From: an uncultured Lachnospiraceae bacterium
GTDB taxonomy: Bacteria; Bacillota; Clostridia; Lachnospirales; Lachnospiraceae
Assembly: GCA_910586315.1 (NCBI GenBank)
Contig: CAJUIP010000004.1
Coordinates: 66,902 to 130,901, forward strand
Direction of reading: 5' to 3'
Length of the DNA: 64,000 nucleotides
Within the stretch, counting starts at the first letter, position 1. Every line of letters begins with the position of its first letter. The notes below the pieces were generated by a model, which was given only the letters and a program-made list of their open reading frames with translations, did no database searches and was not told the DNA's origin. A program made the translations under genes and the position numbers. Below, piece by piece: positions 9,328 through 18,571 of this stretch.

Positions 9328-9516
9328 ATGCAAGGTGGAGATTTTATGTCTAGCGGAGATGTATGTGATTATTGTCAGTTCAGTTACTCGGTGCTTAACA
9401 GGCTCCAGACCCAAGGGGTATTAACCCCAGTCAGGGTACTGCCAGACAGCAAAAAGAGGTTCTTTCTCCGCAGTGATGTGAAGGCATACATGAACAACTT
9501 AAGACAGGGGAAATAA
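9328..9516 (+). CDS. Small MerR/excisionase-like DNA-binding protein
   Basis: 62 residues, ATG preceded by AGGAGGGATTTATA. A winged-helix pattern of the MerR/Xis kind is visible: a first helix pair (SGDVCDYCQFSYSVLNRLQTQG), then VLTPVRV, and a wing-like KKRFFLRSDVKAYMN. The length matches a lone DNA-binding domain. One of at least seven such proteins in the element. It could act as an excisionase, recombination directionality factor or local repressor. The gene body itself contains one copy of the GGGGTA motif. Confidence 0.6.
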   Translation: MQGGDFMSSGDVCDYCQFSYSVLNRLQTQGVLTPVRVLPDSKKRFFLRSDVKAYMNNLRQGK

Positions 9517-9524
9517 TACAGATT

Positions 9525-9559
9525 GAGGGCAGCCTAAAGACAAGGTTGCTCTCTTTTTG
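9525..9559 (+). terminator. Terminator after small HTH gene
   Basis: GAGGGCAGCCT pairs with AGGTTGCTCTC and is followed by TTTTT. The approximately 375 bases from here to the next start (9935) contain two motif copies (near 9640 and 9896) and no gene that I can support. Confidence 0.7.
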
Positions 9560-9934
9560 TATATATGGTTTTTTTCCTACCAGTTAAGTTTAAAATGGTA
9601 TGAGTGCCAGTTGTATATTGCTTTAGATTCTCATATCCCAGGGGTATGGGAAATTGCTTCTATCACTTTCTGATTATCGTTTCTAAGTTTGTTTTCTTAA
9701 CCACCGATATCTCAATAAATCTTCCTAACTAAATAAATCTACTTTTTCTCCGTGGGGGGAGTGCATCCGAAGTTGGCCAATAGGCGTACAAGAAATATTG
9801 TCTATTTGAGTTCACCATTTTTAAATGAGTTTTTCTGATCGCCCCTTTGAGACGTTCTTATAGTGTTTATAAAGTTAATTTCGGTTAATTCGCCCAGGGG
9901 TATTAACAACGATGAAAAGGAAGGAGATATTTTT

Positions 9935-10699
9935 ATGTGTCAGACAGTATTGAATCATTTTAGAGGCTATGAGGGCTTGAGCCAGACAGAACAGATTGAT
10001 AAGTTAGCTGATGAGTTGGAGGCGGCGGGTATCGAACCAGTTATCGTTGAAAGGCGGAACTCTAATAATGGAGATATGGCATATTTTGTCGGAGAAGAGT
10101 ATGTTACAGCGATAATACCATATCCTGATAAAAAGGATCTTGGTTGTGTTTTGTTAGACTGCAATATCTACAACAAGTATCTCAAGGATAGAAAAGGTAG
10201 TCTCAGTTTGGTTATACGAAGGGATAAAGGTTATAAAATCAGGTTGCAGTCTGCAGGATATATAATAGCAGATTTACATCGACTTGTAGTGTCTGAGGCG
10301 GGTCATAACCTCACCAGTTCAGTCCTTGTTGACCATATATTCATGAATCCACTCGTTAACACTTTGGAGGCTCTAAGACCCTGCACTCATAGTGAGAATA
10401 AAAGACATAGTAAAGTACATCTCAGTAAAGCATTAGACGAGATAGCCAGATCAAGAGAACCGTATGAGTTTATATATGACCCATCCGTTGATTTTACTAA
10501 TACGGGATACGCCTATGTTTTACATAAAATGCTGGGCATAGGCACTTGGGAAGACCTCAGAGATTACAACATTGACTATATCAAGCGAAACAATGCGAGT
10601 CTTACTAACTTGTACAGCGGTCTGTCCGCAATGGTTAAGGCTGATATAGATCCTAAATTTGCTAACGAGAGTTGGTACAGAGCCATAACTGCTTTTTAG
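9935..10699 (+). CDS. HNH endonuclease-like protein
   Basis: 254 residues from ATG 9935, chosen because AAGGAAGGAGAT precedes it; the frame is open from 9863. The segment near residues 132-158, VDHIFMNP...LEALRPCTHSENK, has the order and spacing of phage HNH nucleases (V-D-H-I...N-x-L-x-N...E-x-L-R-x-C-T-x-x-E-N). This would give a DNA-cutting beta-beta-alpha metal fold. Some positions differ from the classical pattern (Val and Thr where Asp and Arg are usual in the middle), so activity is unsure. The N- and C-terminal parts match nothing I know. It starts a run of rightward genes that are 12 to 35 bases apart. Confidence 0.5.
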   Translation: MCQTVLNHFRGYEGLSQTEQIDKLADELEAAGIEPVIVERRNSNNGDMAYFVGEEYVTAIIPYPDKKDLGCVLLDCNIYNKYLKDRKGSLSLVIRRDKGYKIRLQSAGYIIADLHRLVVSEAGHNLTSSVLVDHIFMNPLVNTLEALRPCTHSENKRHSKVHLSKALDEIARSREPYEFIYDPSVDFTNTGYAYVLHKMLGIGTWEDLRDYNIDYIKRNNASLTNLYSGLSAMVKADIDPKFANESWYRAITAF

Positions 10700-10711
10700 G
10701 AGGTAAAATCT

Positions 10712-11299
10712 ATGCTCAGGAGTTACAGTTTTGGAATTGTTAAGGGTACATTTCCTTTTAAGCATTGGGTGATTTTTGATGAGGCTGCATCATCAGATTT
10801 AGAATATGCATATGAGATTATTAAGGCAGTTGAGGCTGGAAGGCTTCAGCTCAAGGATGATTTTAACCTTTCAGCATATTGCGCTAAGGTAAGACGGAAT
10901 CAAAAATTAGGAAAAGCGGAGGAAGCCTCAAGAGTTCTACGCATTTCAGATACAGATGGGGATAGTGTGAGAGGTGAAGACGGCGATATAGACTCTTGTG
11001 GAGTTTCAATGTCAAACGTTATCAAGTATGCTGACCAGGTTGACGAGTTTTTAAAAACAGATGAGGAGGAAGACTTTTATAATGCGATTGATACATTGAA
11101 TCGTATGCAGGTTGATATTCTTATCAGGTATCAGGTGAATTTTTGGCACTGTATGGGACAGGCATTGAGGGGTATCCCGGAGGCTATTGATTTGCTACAC
11201 AAGTTAACGGAGGAGTCTCCCAAGATTGGAGAATTGATATGGATTGTATTATCAAGTGGCAAGTCATTGTCTGATTTGGAGCAGATAAATATAGCATAA
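10712..11299 (+). CDS. Hypothetical protein, acidic
   Basis: 195 residues, start ATG preceded by TTTTAGGAGGTAAAA and 12 bases after the HNH-like gene, so almost surely in the same operon. Acidic and cytoplasmic, with no signal peptide or membrane segment. The middle holds an acidic stretch (RGEDGDIDSCG) and the second half looks helical. No family recognised. Confidence 0.75.
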   Translation: MLRSYSFGIVKGTFPFKHWVIFDEAASSDLEYAYEIIKAVEAGRLQLKDDFNLSAYCAKVRRNQKLGKAEEASRVLRISDTDGDSVRGEDGDIDSCGVSMSNVIKYADQVDEFLKTDEEEDFYNAIDTLNRMQVDILIRYQVNFWHCMGQALRGIPEAIDLLHKLTEESPKIGELIWIVLSSGKSLSDLEQINIA

Positions 11300-11332
11300 T
11301 GAGATGCTTATTTTAAGGAAGGAGATAAGGTA

Positions 11333-12457
11333 ATGGGAATATTAAAACCTAGCGAGAGTGTCCCCAGGTTATATGATAGTGTTAGAGAACATACGCAGAT
11401 TCTATCTGAGTTAGCCTTGTATAAGACACTAAATTTTTCTCAAGATAATGAGGGGCACAAGAGACTGCAAACAATGAGAAATGCTTTAATACAAGAGGGT
11501 GAAAATATAACGGCTGATTCCTCCATTTTAAGCCATACGGAGGTTGAGTTTGAGGTTGTTAAACTAATGCTTGGTAATGTGCTGAACAACAATAGGCTCT
11601 TATTACGTTTAAGCAAATCAGGGGCGTTGAAATTTTATGCAGATAATGAAAGTCAAATGAGGTTATTGTGGAAGGTACTTAAGGCAGTTGACGAAGATAT
11701 GAAGATAATGGAACCATATGTAGGATTTATGGAGGTATTTAGTGAATTCTATACTTCAGAGTTACAGGCACTTCGTGAGGCGGTTATAGAGGGGGAACCA
11801 GCTCATACAGAAGCTCCCCAGGAAGAGCCAGAAGTCAAGGAGCCAGAGGAGGCAGTTCATACGACAGTTGCCCAGGAGGAGCCAGAAGTTAAGGAGCCGG
11901 AGGAACCAGCTCATACAGAAGCCCCCCAGGAGGAGGCAGGAGAGTCAACAGTGAAAAAGTCTGAGTATTCATTTTATGATGATTTTGGCATTGATATCGG
12001 TGCTATCAGATTTTTAATGAATATGTCAGATGAAATATTACTTAAGACGGAAGTTTTTCTAAAAAGGTACATAGAACGATGCAACAAGGTAACAGGCTTT
12101 AACTTGTCAGAGGGATTTACCCTCAGTTATGAATACAAGAAGGCACAGCATATAGTCTATGATTGGCTGGAGTCTATTCGGAAGACTGGCAGTCTAAGCC
12201 CTTTGGAGGATGAGGATGACGAGGAGATGCAGTGGCTGTATTTTTCCAGTTTCCATTCCATAGAGGAAATCAGGGGTATGACAAGCCTTATTATCAGCAG
12301 TGCTTACAATGTGATTTGCCCACCACCTTCAAAGACCAAAGCGGACAGGTTCCAGCTTGGCCGCTGGCATTGCCAGAAGGAGATTGTATTGCAGGCAGCG
12401 AATGCGGAGATTGAGGAATTTGGCAGGTATTTATGGGAAAAGGTGAAGGAGGTGTAA
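11333..12457 (+). CDS. Hypothetical protein with Glu/Pro-rich repeat linker
   Basis: 374 residues with AAGGAAGGAGATAAGGTA before the ATG. Two predicted helical domains (about 1-155 and 212-374) are joined by a linker near residues 156-209, built of imperfect repeats of the form EEPEVKEPEEPAHTEAPQ. Such acidic Pro-Glu linkers space domains apart. No catalytic motif seen and no family recognised. Its stop codon overlaps the start of the next small gene (TAATG), showing translational coupling. Confidence 0.75.
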   Translation: MGILKPSESVPRLYDSVREHTQILSELALYKTLNFSQDNEGHKRLQTMRNALIQEGENITADSSILSHTEVEFEVVKLMLGNVLNNNRLLLRLSKSGALKFYADNESQMRLLWKVLKAVDEDMKIMEPYVGFMEVFSEFYTSELQALREAVIEGEPAHTEAPQEEPEVKEPEEAVHTTVAQEEPEVKEPEEPAHTEAPQEEAGESTVKKSEYSFYDDFGIDIGAIRFLMNMSDEILLKTEVFLKRYIERCNKVTGFNLSEGFTLSYEYKKAQHIVYDWLESIRKTGSLSPLEDEDDEEMQWLYFSSFHSIEEIRGMTSLIISSAYNVICPPPSKTKADRFQLGRWHCQKEIVLQAANAEIEEFGRYLWEKVKEV

Positions 12458-12657
12458 TGATGCTTAAAAGGCTACTATCAGGGGTATCCAGTCGTTTATA
12501 TATTCGCAGATCTAAGCTGACTGGAGACGATATAGAGAGGCTTCAAAACATGGATTTCAGTAGTATAGAAAGTTACCAAGACTATGTTGATTATTACAAT
12601 GTTGTATCTAAAGGCAGACATGACTTAGGCAGGCGGAATCCTACAGAAAACCCGTGA
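12457..12657 (+). CDS. Small hypothetical protein
   Basis: 66 residues starting at ATG 12457 or ATG 12460 (tandem start codons), with GGAGGTGTA upstream. The start overlaps the preceding stop codon by one base. The protein is basic at the N-terminus (LKRLLSGVSSRLYIRRSK) and then acidic-helical. An oriented GGGGTATCC motif encodes its SGVS residues. No family recognised. Confidence 0.6.
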   Translation: MMLKRLLSGVSSRLYIRRSKLTGDDIERLQNMDFSSIESYQDYVDYYNVVSKGRHDLGRRNPTENP

Positions 12658-12693
12658 AATAGAGTTAGGCTCCAAGTTCTGAGTTGTGTGGTT

Positions 12694-12730
12694 ACGGCGG
12701 TTTCACTGATTGGTGAGACCGTTGTCATTT
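12694..12730 (+). terminator. Hairpin terminator before large membrane protein gene
   Basis: ACGGCGGTTTCAC and GGTGAGACCGTTGT can pair with a five-base loop and are followed by CATTTTA. It lies between the small gene and the 1,784-residue gene. Confidence 0.5.
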
Positions 12731-12748
12731 TATAGGAGGCGATAAGAA

Positions 12749-15700
12749 GTGATGAGATTTTTGAAAAAGCTGGAGTTTAAACGTATGTTGGCTATGCTCC
12801 TTGTGGTTTGTACGATGATTGGTATTTTCCCACAGTTTTCAGGGGTATCTATTTATGCAGACTCTAACAAGCTGCGAGAGCAGCTTATTCAGCTCATGAG
12901 TGGGGTATCCGTAACAGAGGTTGAATCCATTGATCAGTTGACCGTTGAGGATTTGAGATGTATAGCATTGTTTTTATCTAACTTTTATGTTCCCTACAAT
13001 ACCTCTCTGGACGATACAGAGAACAAAGACCAAAACATTCAATATATGGTTTCTGCCCTTAAAAATATTGGATTTAAGGAGGACGTCGCCAAATCTGTCA
13101 TTCAGGCTGTTTATTCAGCCAGTTTATCCAGTGCTCAAAAGTTGTATTTTTGTGAGGATGACCTGCCGGAGATTACTTACAAAATTAACGGCGGAGGGGC
13201 AAATGGTAAAGTGCCAGCCCTCTCCTTTGGATGTGATGATGACCATACAGACCCAGGAGTTAACCTGGGTGTGGTGGATGATAATGAAAACTATGTAAAG
13301 GCTGTTGGTAAAAGTATTCAGGCCAGCGGTGACGATGGGGAGATGCATACTTATTATCCAGTTACGCTATGGACTTATTTATGTGCTATGGACAGGCTTG
13401 CTCATGACAAGGTTCCTGCGGGCAGTTTGGATTATGGGATAGGCTTATATTGGGGCAGCAGCTCCGGTATGAAAAGGGGTTTTGATTTAAATGCCCAGAC
13501 TGCAACATTTATTACAGCTATAACCAGCGAGTTGGGTACGGAGACTGGAATGTGTGGAAATGCTGTAATGAATACAAGCGGCGGCTCCTGGCAGGACAAA
13601 AGCGATGCTGACAGGGCGGCGGTTACGGCATTTACCCAAAACATTTACATAGACTGGGTTGGTAATGTGATTTGTGACTTTGGGAATTCCAGAGTGGTTC
13701 TGTATCCAGCATGTATGAACCCGATGGTATTCAGTTTTTTAAGCGAGTCTGCTATTGAAGAGGAGGAGTCAGAGGAAGGCGACAGCGAGGAGGAGTCAGA
13801 GGAGGAGCCGGAGGAACTGGAGGAGGAGCCAGGGGTCGGCAGAGCCATAACCGATGGTTCAGAAATGATTATACCGTTTAATGCTGTTTCCACCTGGGGT
13901 CAATGGTTTCTCAAGAACCACACAGTACAGGAAGAAAGCAGTTCCTCCATTTTAGGTACTGTATTCAATACAGAGGCTAAAGTGGTGGAAGTGGATATTA
14001 TGGGAATGAGGGGTTCCAGAGTTGGAGCCAGTTGGGATGCAGAGGCTTTTGGCGGTAGCGAGAAGACTATGGATAGTGTTCAGGAGTGGTGCTCCAAGTA
14101 TGGAATTGAGGTTGGCGGCAACGGCTCCTGGGGTGTTCATGGGGATGCGGATTTGGTTAGTTTCGTTACCAAAAGTCTTTCAGGAGCCGGAGCAGGGGTA
14201 TTCTTCCCTGGGTACGAGTTGTCCCTTGGGAAGTTTAACACTATAAACGAGTATGTTATTTATCAGTCTGTGACAAATGCCACGATACAAGACTTAACAA
14301 AAGGCAGTGCCTTTGTCACAGGTTCAGTTCTTGATGCTGAGGCGGCAAAGTATTTCAGTTCTGAATCAAAGTTCCACACATCTTCCGACAGCTTTGGAGC
14401 CTTTATGCAATTTGGGGCAGAGGATTACTTCATGCTCTCCAATTATTTCCTGACTTATGCTTTTGCTTACCATAACAGAAATAAAACCCTTCAGGATAAG
14501 GATTCTTATGTGAATTTCAAATTCAACGGAGACAGATTCCCCAGCGAGGTTGGAGGTATGATTGATTGGGGAGACATCAGCACAGATGATGAACAAATCC
14601 TCAGTTTTATATATTATTTGCTTCATCCGGTTGAAGGGGCTTTATATGTAACGACTCTGTTTAAGAATAAGGTATCCGCTATTTTAGTTGGCTGGCATGA
14701 GGATATAGTTGGGGGCACAGATTCCAATAACATCACGGGTATGACAAGGTATTTAGGTTTTACAGGCTATGTCACATCTCCGAGTCTTGGAGAAATATCT
14801 TGGATCGCCAGATTGTTGGAAGCCTATCAAGATTGTATTGTTTATCTGGTTATATTATTATGTATCGTTTTAGTTTGCTATGTTGTAACGGGAAGTATGA
14901 GTATAAGTCGGGCAGTTATTGGGGTTGTGATTTTCTCATTCCTTGCATTTCTGCCACCGATAGCGATAAATCGGACAGCAGACACGATAAATCGGTTATG
15001 CGACACTTTATACAGCCAGAAGTTTGATTATTGGGCTAATACCCAGCTTCATGCCTATTTAAGCGATTTGTCTGGTGTAACCAGTTCCTCCAGCGTGAAC
15101 GAGTATATAGCAGCTCTGATGAATCTGAAAACTTCTTCCATTGAGTCCCCTCACAGCTATTCAGGGGTACGGGTGAAGTGGATGACTCCCAAGAAGATCC
15201 ACGAGGCGGAGGAAGCATCGGAGGAACTTAAAGGGCATTTTGACAATACGTTTTCCAGTGCTATGGTAAACCTGCTAACAAGTTCCCAGTTGGCCGTAAA
15301 CCGCACAGAGGATTATACCAATGCAGTAGGAGCCACTTATTTGTATCGAGATTTCACTGATATTTTTATGTATGGCTCCCAAAGTTACAATCTTTTTACA
15401 TCATTTAATCATGGCGGTACTTTAGAAAGGTATGGGGAGTTGAGTTTCCCGGCTGACAGCAGTGATTTTGGCGGGGCAGTCAACCGTAACTGGTCGAGGG
15501 CACATATGGGCGGGATTACCTATTCCAGTGGCGAAAATCTGATTGATTATGTGATGGCAAATGACGAGGAGAACGACAGAAGTATATCAGAGTATATCAG
15601 GGGTACTTCCAGTCTGGAAGCCGTCCGGAGAGGGTTCCTTTGTAACAGCGTCGGAGTTGGCGATGAGACGGCCAATTATTATACCAGAAATGGAGGACTT

Positions 15701-18103
15701 GCATCGAGTCTGCTTCTTGGCTTCAATGGTACGATTAAAGAAATCAATACCAACCTGGGGTATCTCAAGGAGGACTTAAACAGGGAGAGTTATGATTTAT
15801 ACCTGGAAGATATTGCAAATGGGAATCTGGTGTATGGACTGGCTCCAGATACATTTCGTTATTCGTTAAATGACTTTGTAAGCCAGCAGACTGAGGTTAC
15901 TGATGTCCGAGGGCTTCATAAGGACTTAAGCAGTTTTTATTATGCTTTATATACAGAGTCGCCGTATTATTTCTTCAGTTACAATATTCGAGACCATATA
16001 TCTACAAATAAAAATACAAACTATGTATATAACCACAAGGATTTAGCCAGCCAGTCAAAAAATATGTATAAGATGCTGTTGCAAAACAACCAGGAGTATT
16101 TCTTCAACCTTACAGATAACGCAGGTGGGGGGTACGGGGAACTTCGAGATTTTATGAACATGCACGATTTGTTCTATTACATTATTCCATCCTTGAAAGG
16201 CGGCAATGAGATCGTTGATTTGTTTGACAGCAGGTTTGGAATGCACGTAAACAGCGATATGAGTCTGCGGATTGATTCGGCGGGAAAAGTTGTCTATGAC
16301 GGCATATCCTACCCAAAGGATAGCGTATCTGGCAAGACTGCCCTGCGGGATATGGCAGACAGAGGAGTATTTGAGGAGATGACATCAGAACAGCTTTACA
16401 AGTTCTGGCACGATTACAATGTTTGGACGTTATTCCAGGCTTACTGTCCTTGGATAGACACAATGGAGGATTGTAAGTATGCCAACGCCGAGACCATACG
16501 AGTTCTTGGGGAGCCATTTGTTGTAAGGAATCCGTTAGACCCAACCAGTTACTATTCCTCTGACGGTGATGACATAGTAGAAGGCCGTTACATGGTATTT
16601 AGCCGTTCAGAAATGGCTTACTATGGCCTGACCGAGAAAGACCTCACCACAGTTGAGTTGAAAATCATTCAGACCCAGGATGCGGTATACAAGCAGACCC
16701 TAGACCTAATGAATTACTACACCTTGGCCGACGAGGTACTCATCAATGCATTTGCCATGATTCAGACTTTCGAGTTCAACAAGCATTTCAGCGAGTCTGG
16801 TGTTATGGGTCAGAGTTATATTCTCTATCCGCAGGGGTACGAGGCAAAGGCATTTACATACGACGCATACTTGAGACTGGTAATTGCAGAGTCCAGCGGT
16901 GAACCTATCCAGGTAGACAGTGCAACAGGTGATACCAGTATCTACAAACGAGTTATCAGCAAAACCTCCTTGTTCTTCGGTATATTCTTGCTCATTAACG
17001 ATGTGTTGTCAGTTTATATTATGCCTTGTCTGAAGGTTGCTTTTTTGGTTATGTTGTTCTTTATCTCCATAGCTTTGGTGACAGCAGCATCTATCAATTT
17101 GGAGATTAATCTGATAAGCGTGATATGGAAGTCTATACTGGCACCGTTAGGCAGTTACTTCTGTATCAGTGTAGGCTTTGCATGGTTAGTTTCTCTGTTC
17201 ATGAGCAACGGTGCTCAAGGGGTAGTTAAGGTATCGCAGACTATATCAGTTGGTGATCCCACAACGGTAATCATTATTATGATAGTCGTCAATGTGGCGG
17301 CGATGATTCTATATTTTAAGCTGTGCAAGAAATGCTTCAGAGACTTCTGGAATTATATAAGAATAGTGCTTGATAATATTGTGTCTACTTCTATAGGAGC
17401 CGCAAGACGTATGAGCGACGTCAGAAATTTCAGGAGATCTTCTTCTGGCAGTTCATATATTACACACAACAATTCCATTGAAAAGGTGGCAAATACGGCT
17501 GTTCAGCGAGGCAAGACCAATTTGACACCGACCAGACAGTCTGCAGTTCAGTCGGGTACTGAAGCAGCCAATGCAGCGTTACATTCAAATAAGGGTGCAG
17601 ACTTAAAGCCAGCAGAGAATAAATATAATTCTGTTACAAGAGACGGAAGCAAAAGTACCAAGAAGCTGAACCAGCATAACCAGAAGTCTTATAATGACAA
17701 AGCTGTAAAGTCCAGAGATGCCGCAGACCGTAAGGCGGAGGATGGGAAGATGGCACCGTCAGATTCTTCCAAAGGGTTGAGAAATCGCATGGCTGGCGGA
17801 GGCAGCTATCTGACAGGGAATAATTCCCGTGAAGTTTACAATATAAAGGGAGGGGTATCCAAGGGAGTAGGAAGGAGAGTTAATATAGCTACCTCTGATG
17901 CATCAGGCCGCCTTGGTAATCTTATCTATGGCACAAAGGAGAACAGGGGACTGACAAATGCCCATAACGATGCAGGAGAGACCCAGTTGCGTAAGCGGAT
18001 TATGAATAGGGGCAGTAATGGCGTGAAAAAGGGACATGAAAAAGGCAAGACTCCTGGAGGCAACAGCTACAAGGACACCAATGTGTTTAGGAATAAAAAA
18101 TAG
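12749..18103 (+). CDS. Very large secreted/membrane protein (1,784 aa), possible transfer-apparatus component
   Basis: Start is GTG 12749 or ATG 12752, with AGGAGGCGATAAGAA upstream. Residues about 10-37 form a signal peptide or first membrane helix. A long extracytoplasmic part follows, with a Glu-rich stretch near 330-370. Hydrophobic helices lie near 684-755, a second extracytoplasmic region spans about 760-1400, and a cluster of three to five helices lies near 1404-1530. The last 250 residues are basic, Ser/Asn-rich and probably cytoplasmic. The layout of large exported domains around a polytopic core recalls extended VirB6/TrbL-like proteins of conjugative systems, but I see no diagnostic motif, so this is inference. 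At least ten oriented motif copies lie in the gene. It heads the secretome block. Confidence 0.7.
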   Translation: MMRFLKKLEFKRMLAMLLVVCTMIGIFPQFSGVSIYADSNKLREQLIQLMSGVSVTEVESIDQLTVEDLRCIALFLSNFYVPYNTSLDDTENKDQNIQYMVSALKNIGFKEDVAKSVIQAVYSASLSSAQKLYFCEDDLPEITYKINGGGANGKVPALSFGCDDDHTDPGVNLGVVDDNENYVKAVGKSIQASGDDGEMHTYYPVTLWTYLCAMDRLAHDKVPAGSLDYGIGLYWGSSSGMKRGFDLNAQTATFITAITSELGTETGMCGNAVMNTSGGSWQDKSDADRAAVTAFTQNIYIDWVGNVICDFGNSRVVLYPACMNPMVFSFLSESAIEEEESEEGDSEEESEEEPEELEEEPGVGRAITDGSEMIIPFNAVSTWGQWFLKNHTVQEESSSSILGTVFNTEAKVVEVDIMGMRGSRVGASWDAEAFGGSEKTMDSVQEWCSKYGIEVGGNGSWGVHGDADLVSFVTKSLSGAGAGVFFPGYELSLGKFNTINEYVIYQSVTNATIQDLTKGSAFVTGSVLDAEAAKYFSSESKFHTSSDSFGAFMQFGAEDYFMLSNYFLTYAFAYHNRNKTLQDKDSYVNFKFNGDRFPSEVGGMIDWGDISTDDEQILSFIYYLLHPVEGALYVTTLFKNKVSAILVGWHEDIVGGTDSNNITGMTRYLGFTGYVTSPSLGEISWIARLLEAYQDCIVYLVILLCIVLVCYVVTGSMSISRAVIGVVIFSFLAFLPPIAINRTADTINRLCDTLYSQKFDYWANTQLHAYLSDLSGVTSSSSVNEYIAALMNLKTSSIESPHSYSGVRVKWMTPKKIHEAEEASEELKGHFDNTFSSAMVNLLTSSQLAVNRTEDYTNAVGATYLYRDFTDIFMYGSQSYNLFTSFNHGGTLERYGELSFPADSSDFGGAVNRNWSRAHMGGITYSSGENLIDYVMANDEENDRSISEYIRGTSSLEAVRRGFLCNSVGVGDETANYYTRNGGLASSLLLGFNGTIKEINTNLGYLKEDLNRESYDLYLEDIANGNLVYGLAPDTFRYSLNDFVSQQTEVTDVRGLHKDLSSFYYALYTESPYYFFSYNIRDHISTNKNTNYVYNHKDLASQSKNMYKMLLQNNQEYFFNLTDNAGGGYGELRDFMNMHDLFYYIIPSLKGGNEIVDLFDSRFGMHVNSDMSLRIDSAGKVVYDGISYPKDSVSGKTALRDMADRGVFEEMTSEQLYKFWHDYNVWTLFQAYCPWIDTMEDCKYANAETIRVLGEPFVVRNPLDPTSYYSSDGDDIVEGRYMVFSRSEMAYYGLTEKDLTTVELKIIQTQDAVYKQTLDLMNYYTLADEVLINAFAMIQTFEFNKHFSESGVMGQSYILYPQGYEAKAFTYDAYLRLVIAESSGEPIQVDSATGDTSIYKRVISKTSLFFGIFLLINDVLSVYIMPCLKVAFLVMLFFISIALVTAASINLEINLISVIWKSILAPLGSYFCISVGFAWLVSLFMSNGAQGVVKVSQTISVGDPTTVIIIMIVVNVAAMILYFKLCKKCFRDFWNYIRIVLDNIVSTSIGAARRMSDVRNFRRSSSGSSYITHNNSIEKVANTAVQRGKTNLTPTRQSAVQSGTEAANAALHSNKGADLKPAENKYNSVTRDGSKSTKKLNQHNQKSYNDKAVKSRDAADRKAEDGKMAPSDSSKGLRNRMAGGGSYLTGNNSREVYNIKGGVSKGVGRRVNIATSDASGRLGNLIYGTKENRGLTNAHNDAGETQLRKRIMNRGSNGVKKGHEKGKTPGGNSYKDTNVFRNKK

Positions 18104-18124
18104 CGTGATATGGCTTGGCTCTCT

Positions 18125-18161
18125 GCTGAAATGCGGGGAGCCAGTTATTTCAGCGTTTTTT
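18125..18161 (+). terminator. Terminator after large membrane protein gene
   Basis: GCTGAAAT and ATTTCAGC form a perfect 8-bp stem, followed by G and six T. A competing stem (TGGCTCTC with GGGAGCCA) overlaps it. The roughly 400 bases from here to 18572 hold three oriented motif copies and no gene that I can support. Confidence 0.65.
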
Positions 18162-18571
18162 GACATTTTTTGAATCCGTTGATTTTGGCCTGCTGTGTTC
18201 TAAGGCGGAAATTTGTTTCAGGATGAAAAAGAGCAATTAGGTTGCTTTGTATTATTGGTTTTACTGGGGTACGGAAGGCCATGAGGGGTATCTCCCGATA
18301 GAGTCAGAATAGAAAATTATCATGTTATTTCTCCGGTGGGAAGTTCGTATGGTTCTTTTCTATTTGCGACAGCTTTTCTTTAATTTGCAGGGAGACAGCT
18401 TGTCTGGCAGTTTAGATCCCCAGGGGTATCCAGTTTTTGTTTGCACTGAGTTGCACCGTGATACTGATTATTACAAACAGTACAATTTATTCTTGGATTG
18501 GAGGAGGTGATTGAGTTTGTTTAGTATCTAATGAGTTGCAGTCAATATTTCGAGAAAGGAAGGTAATACCT

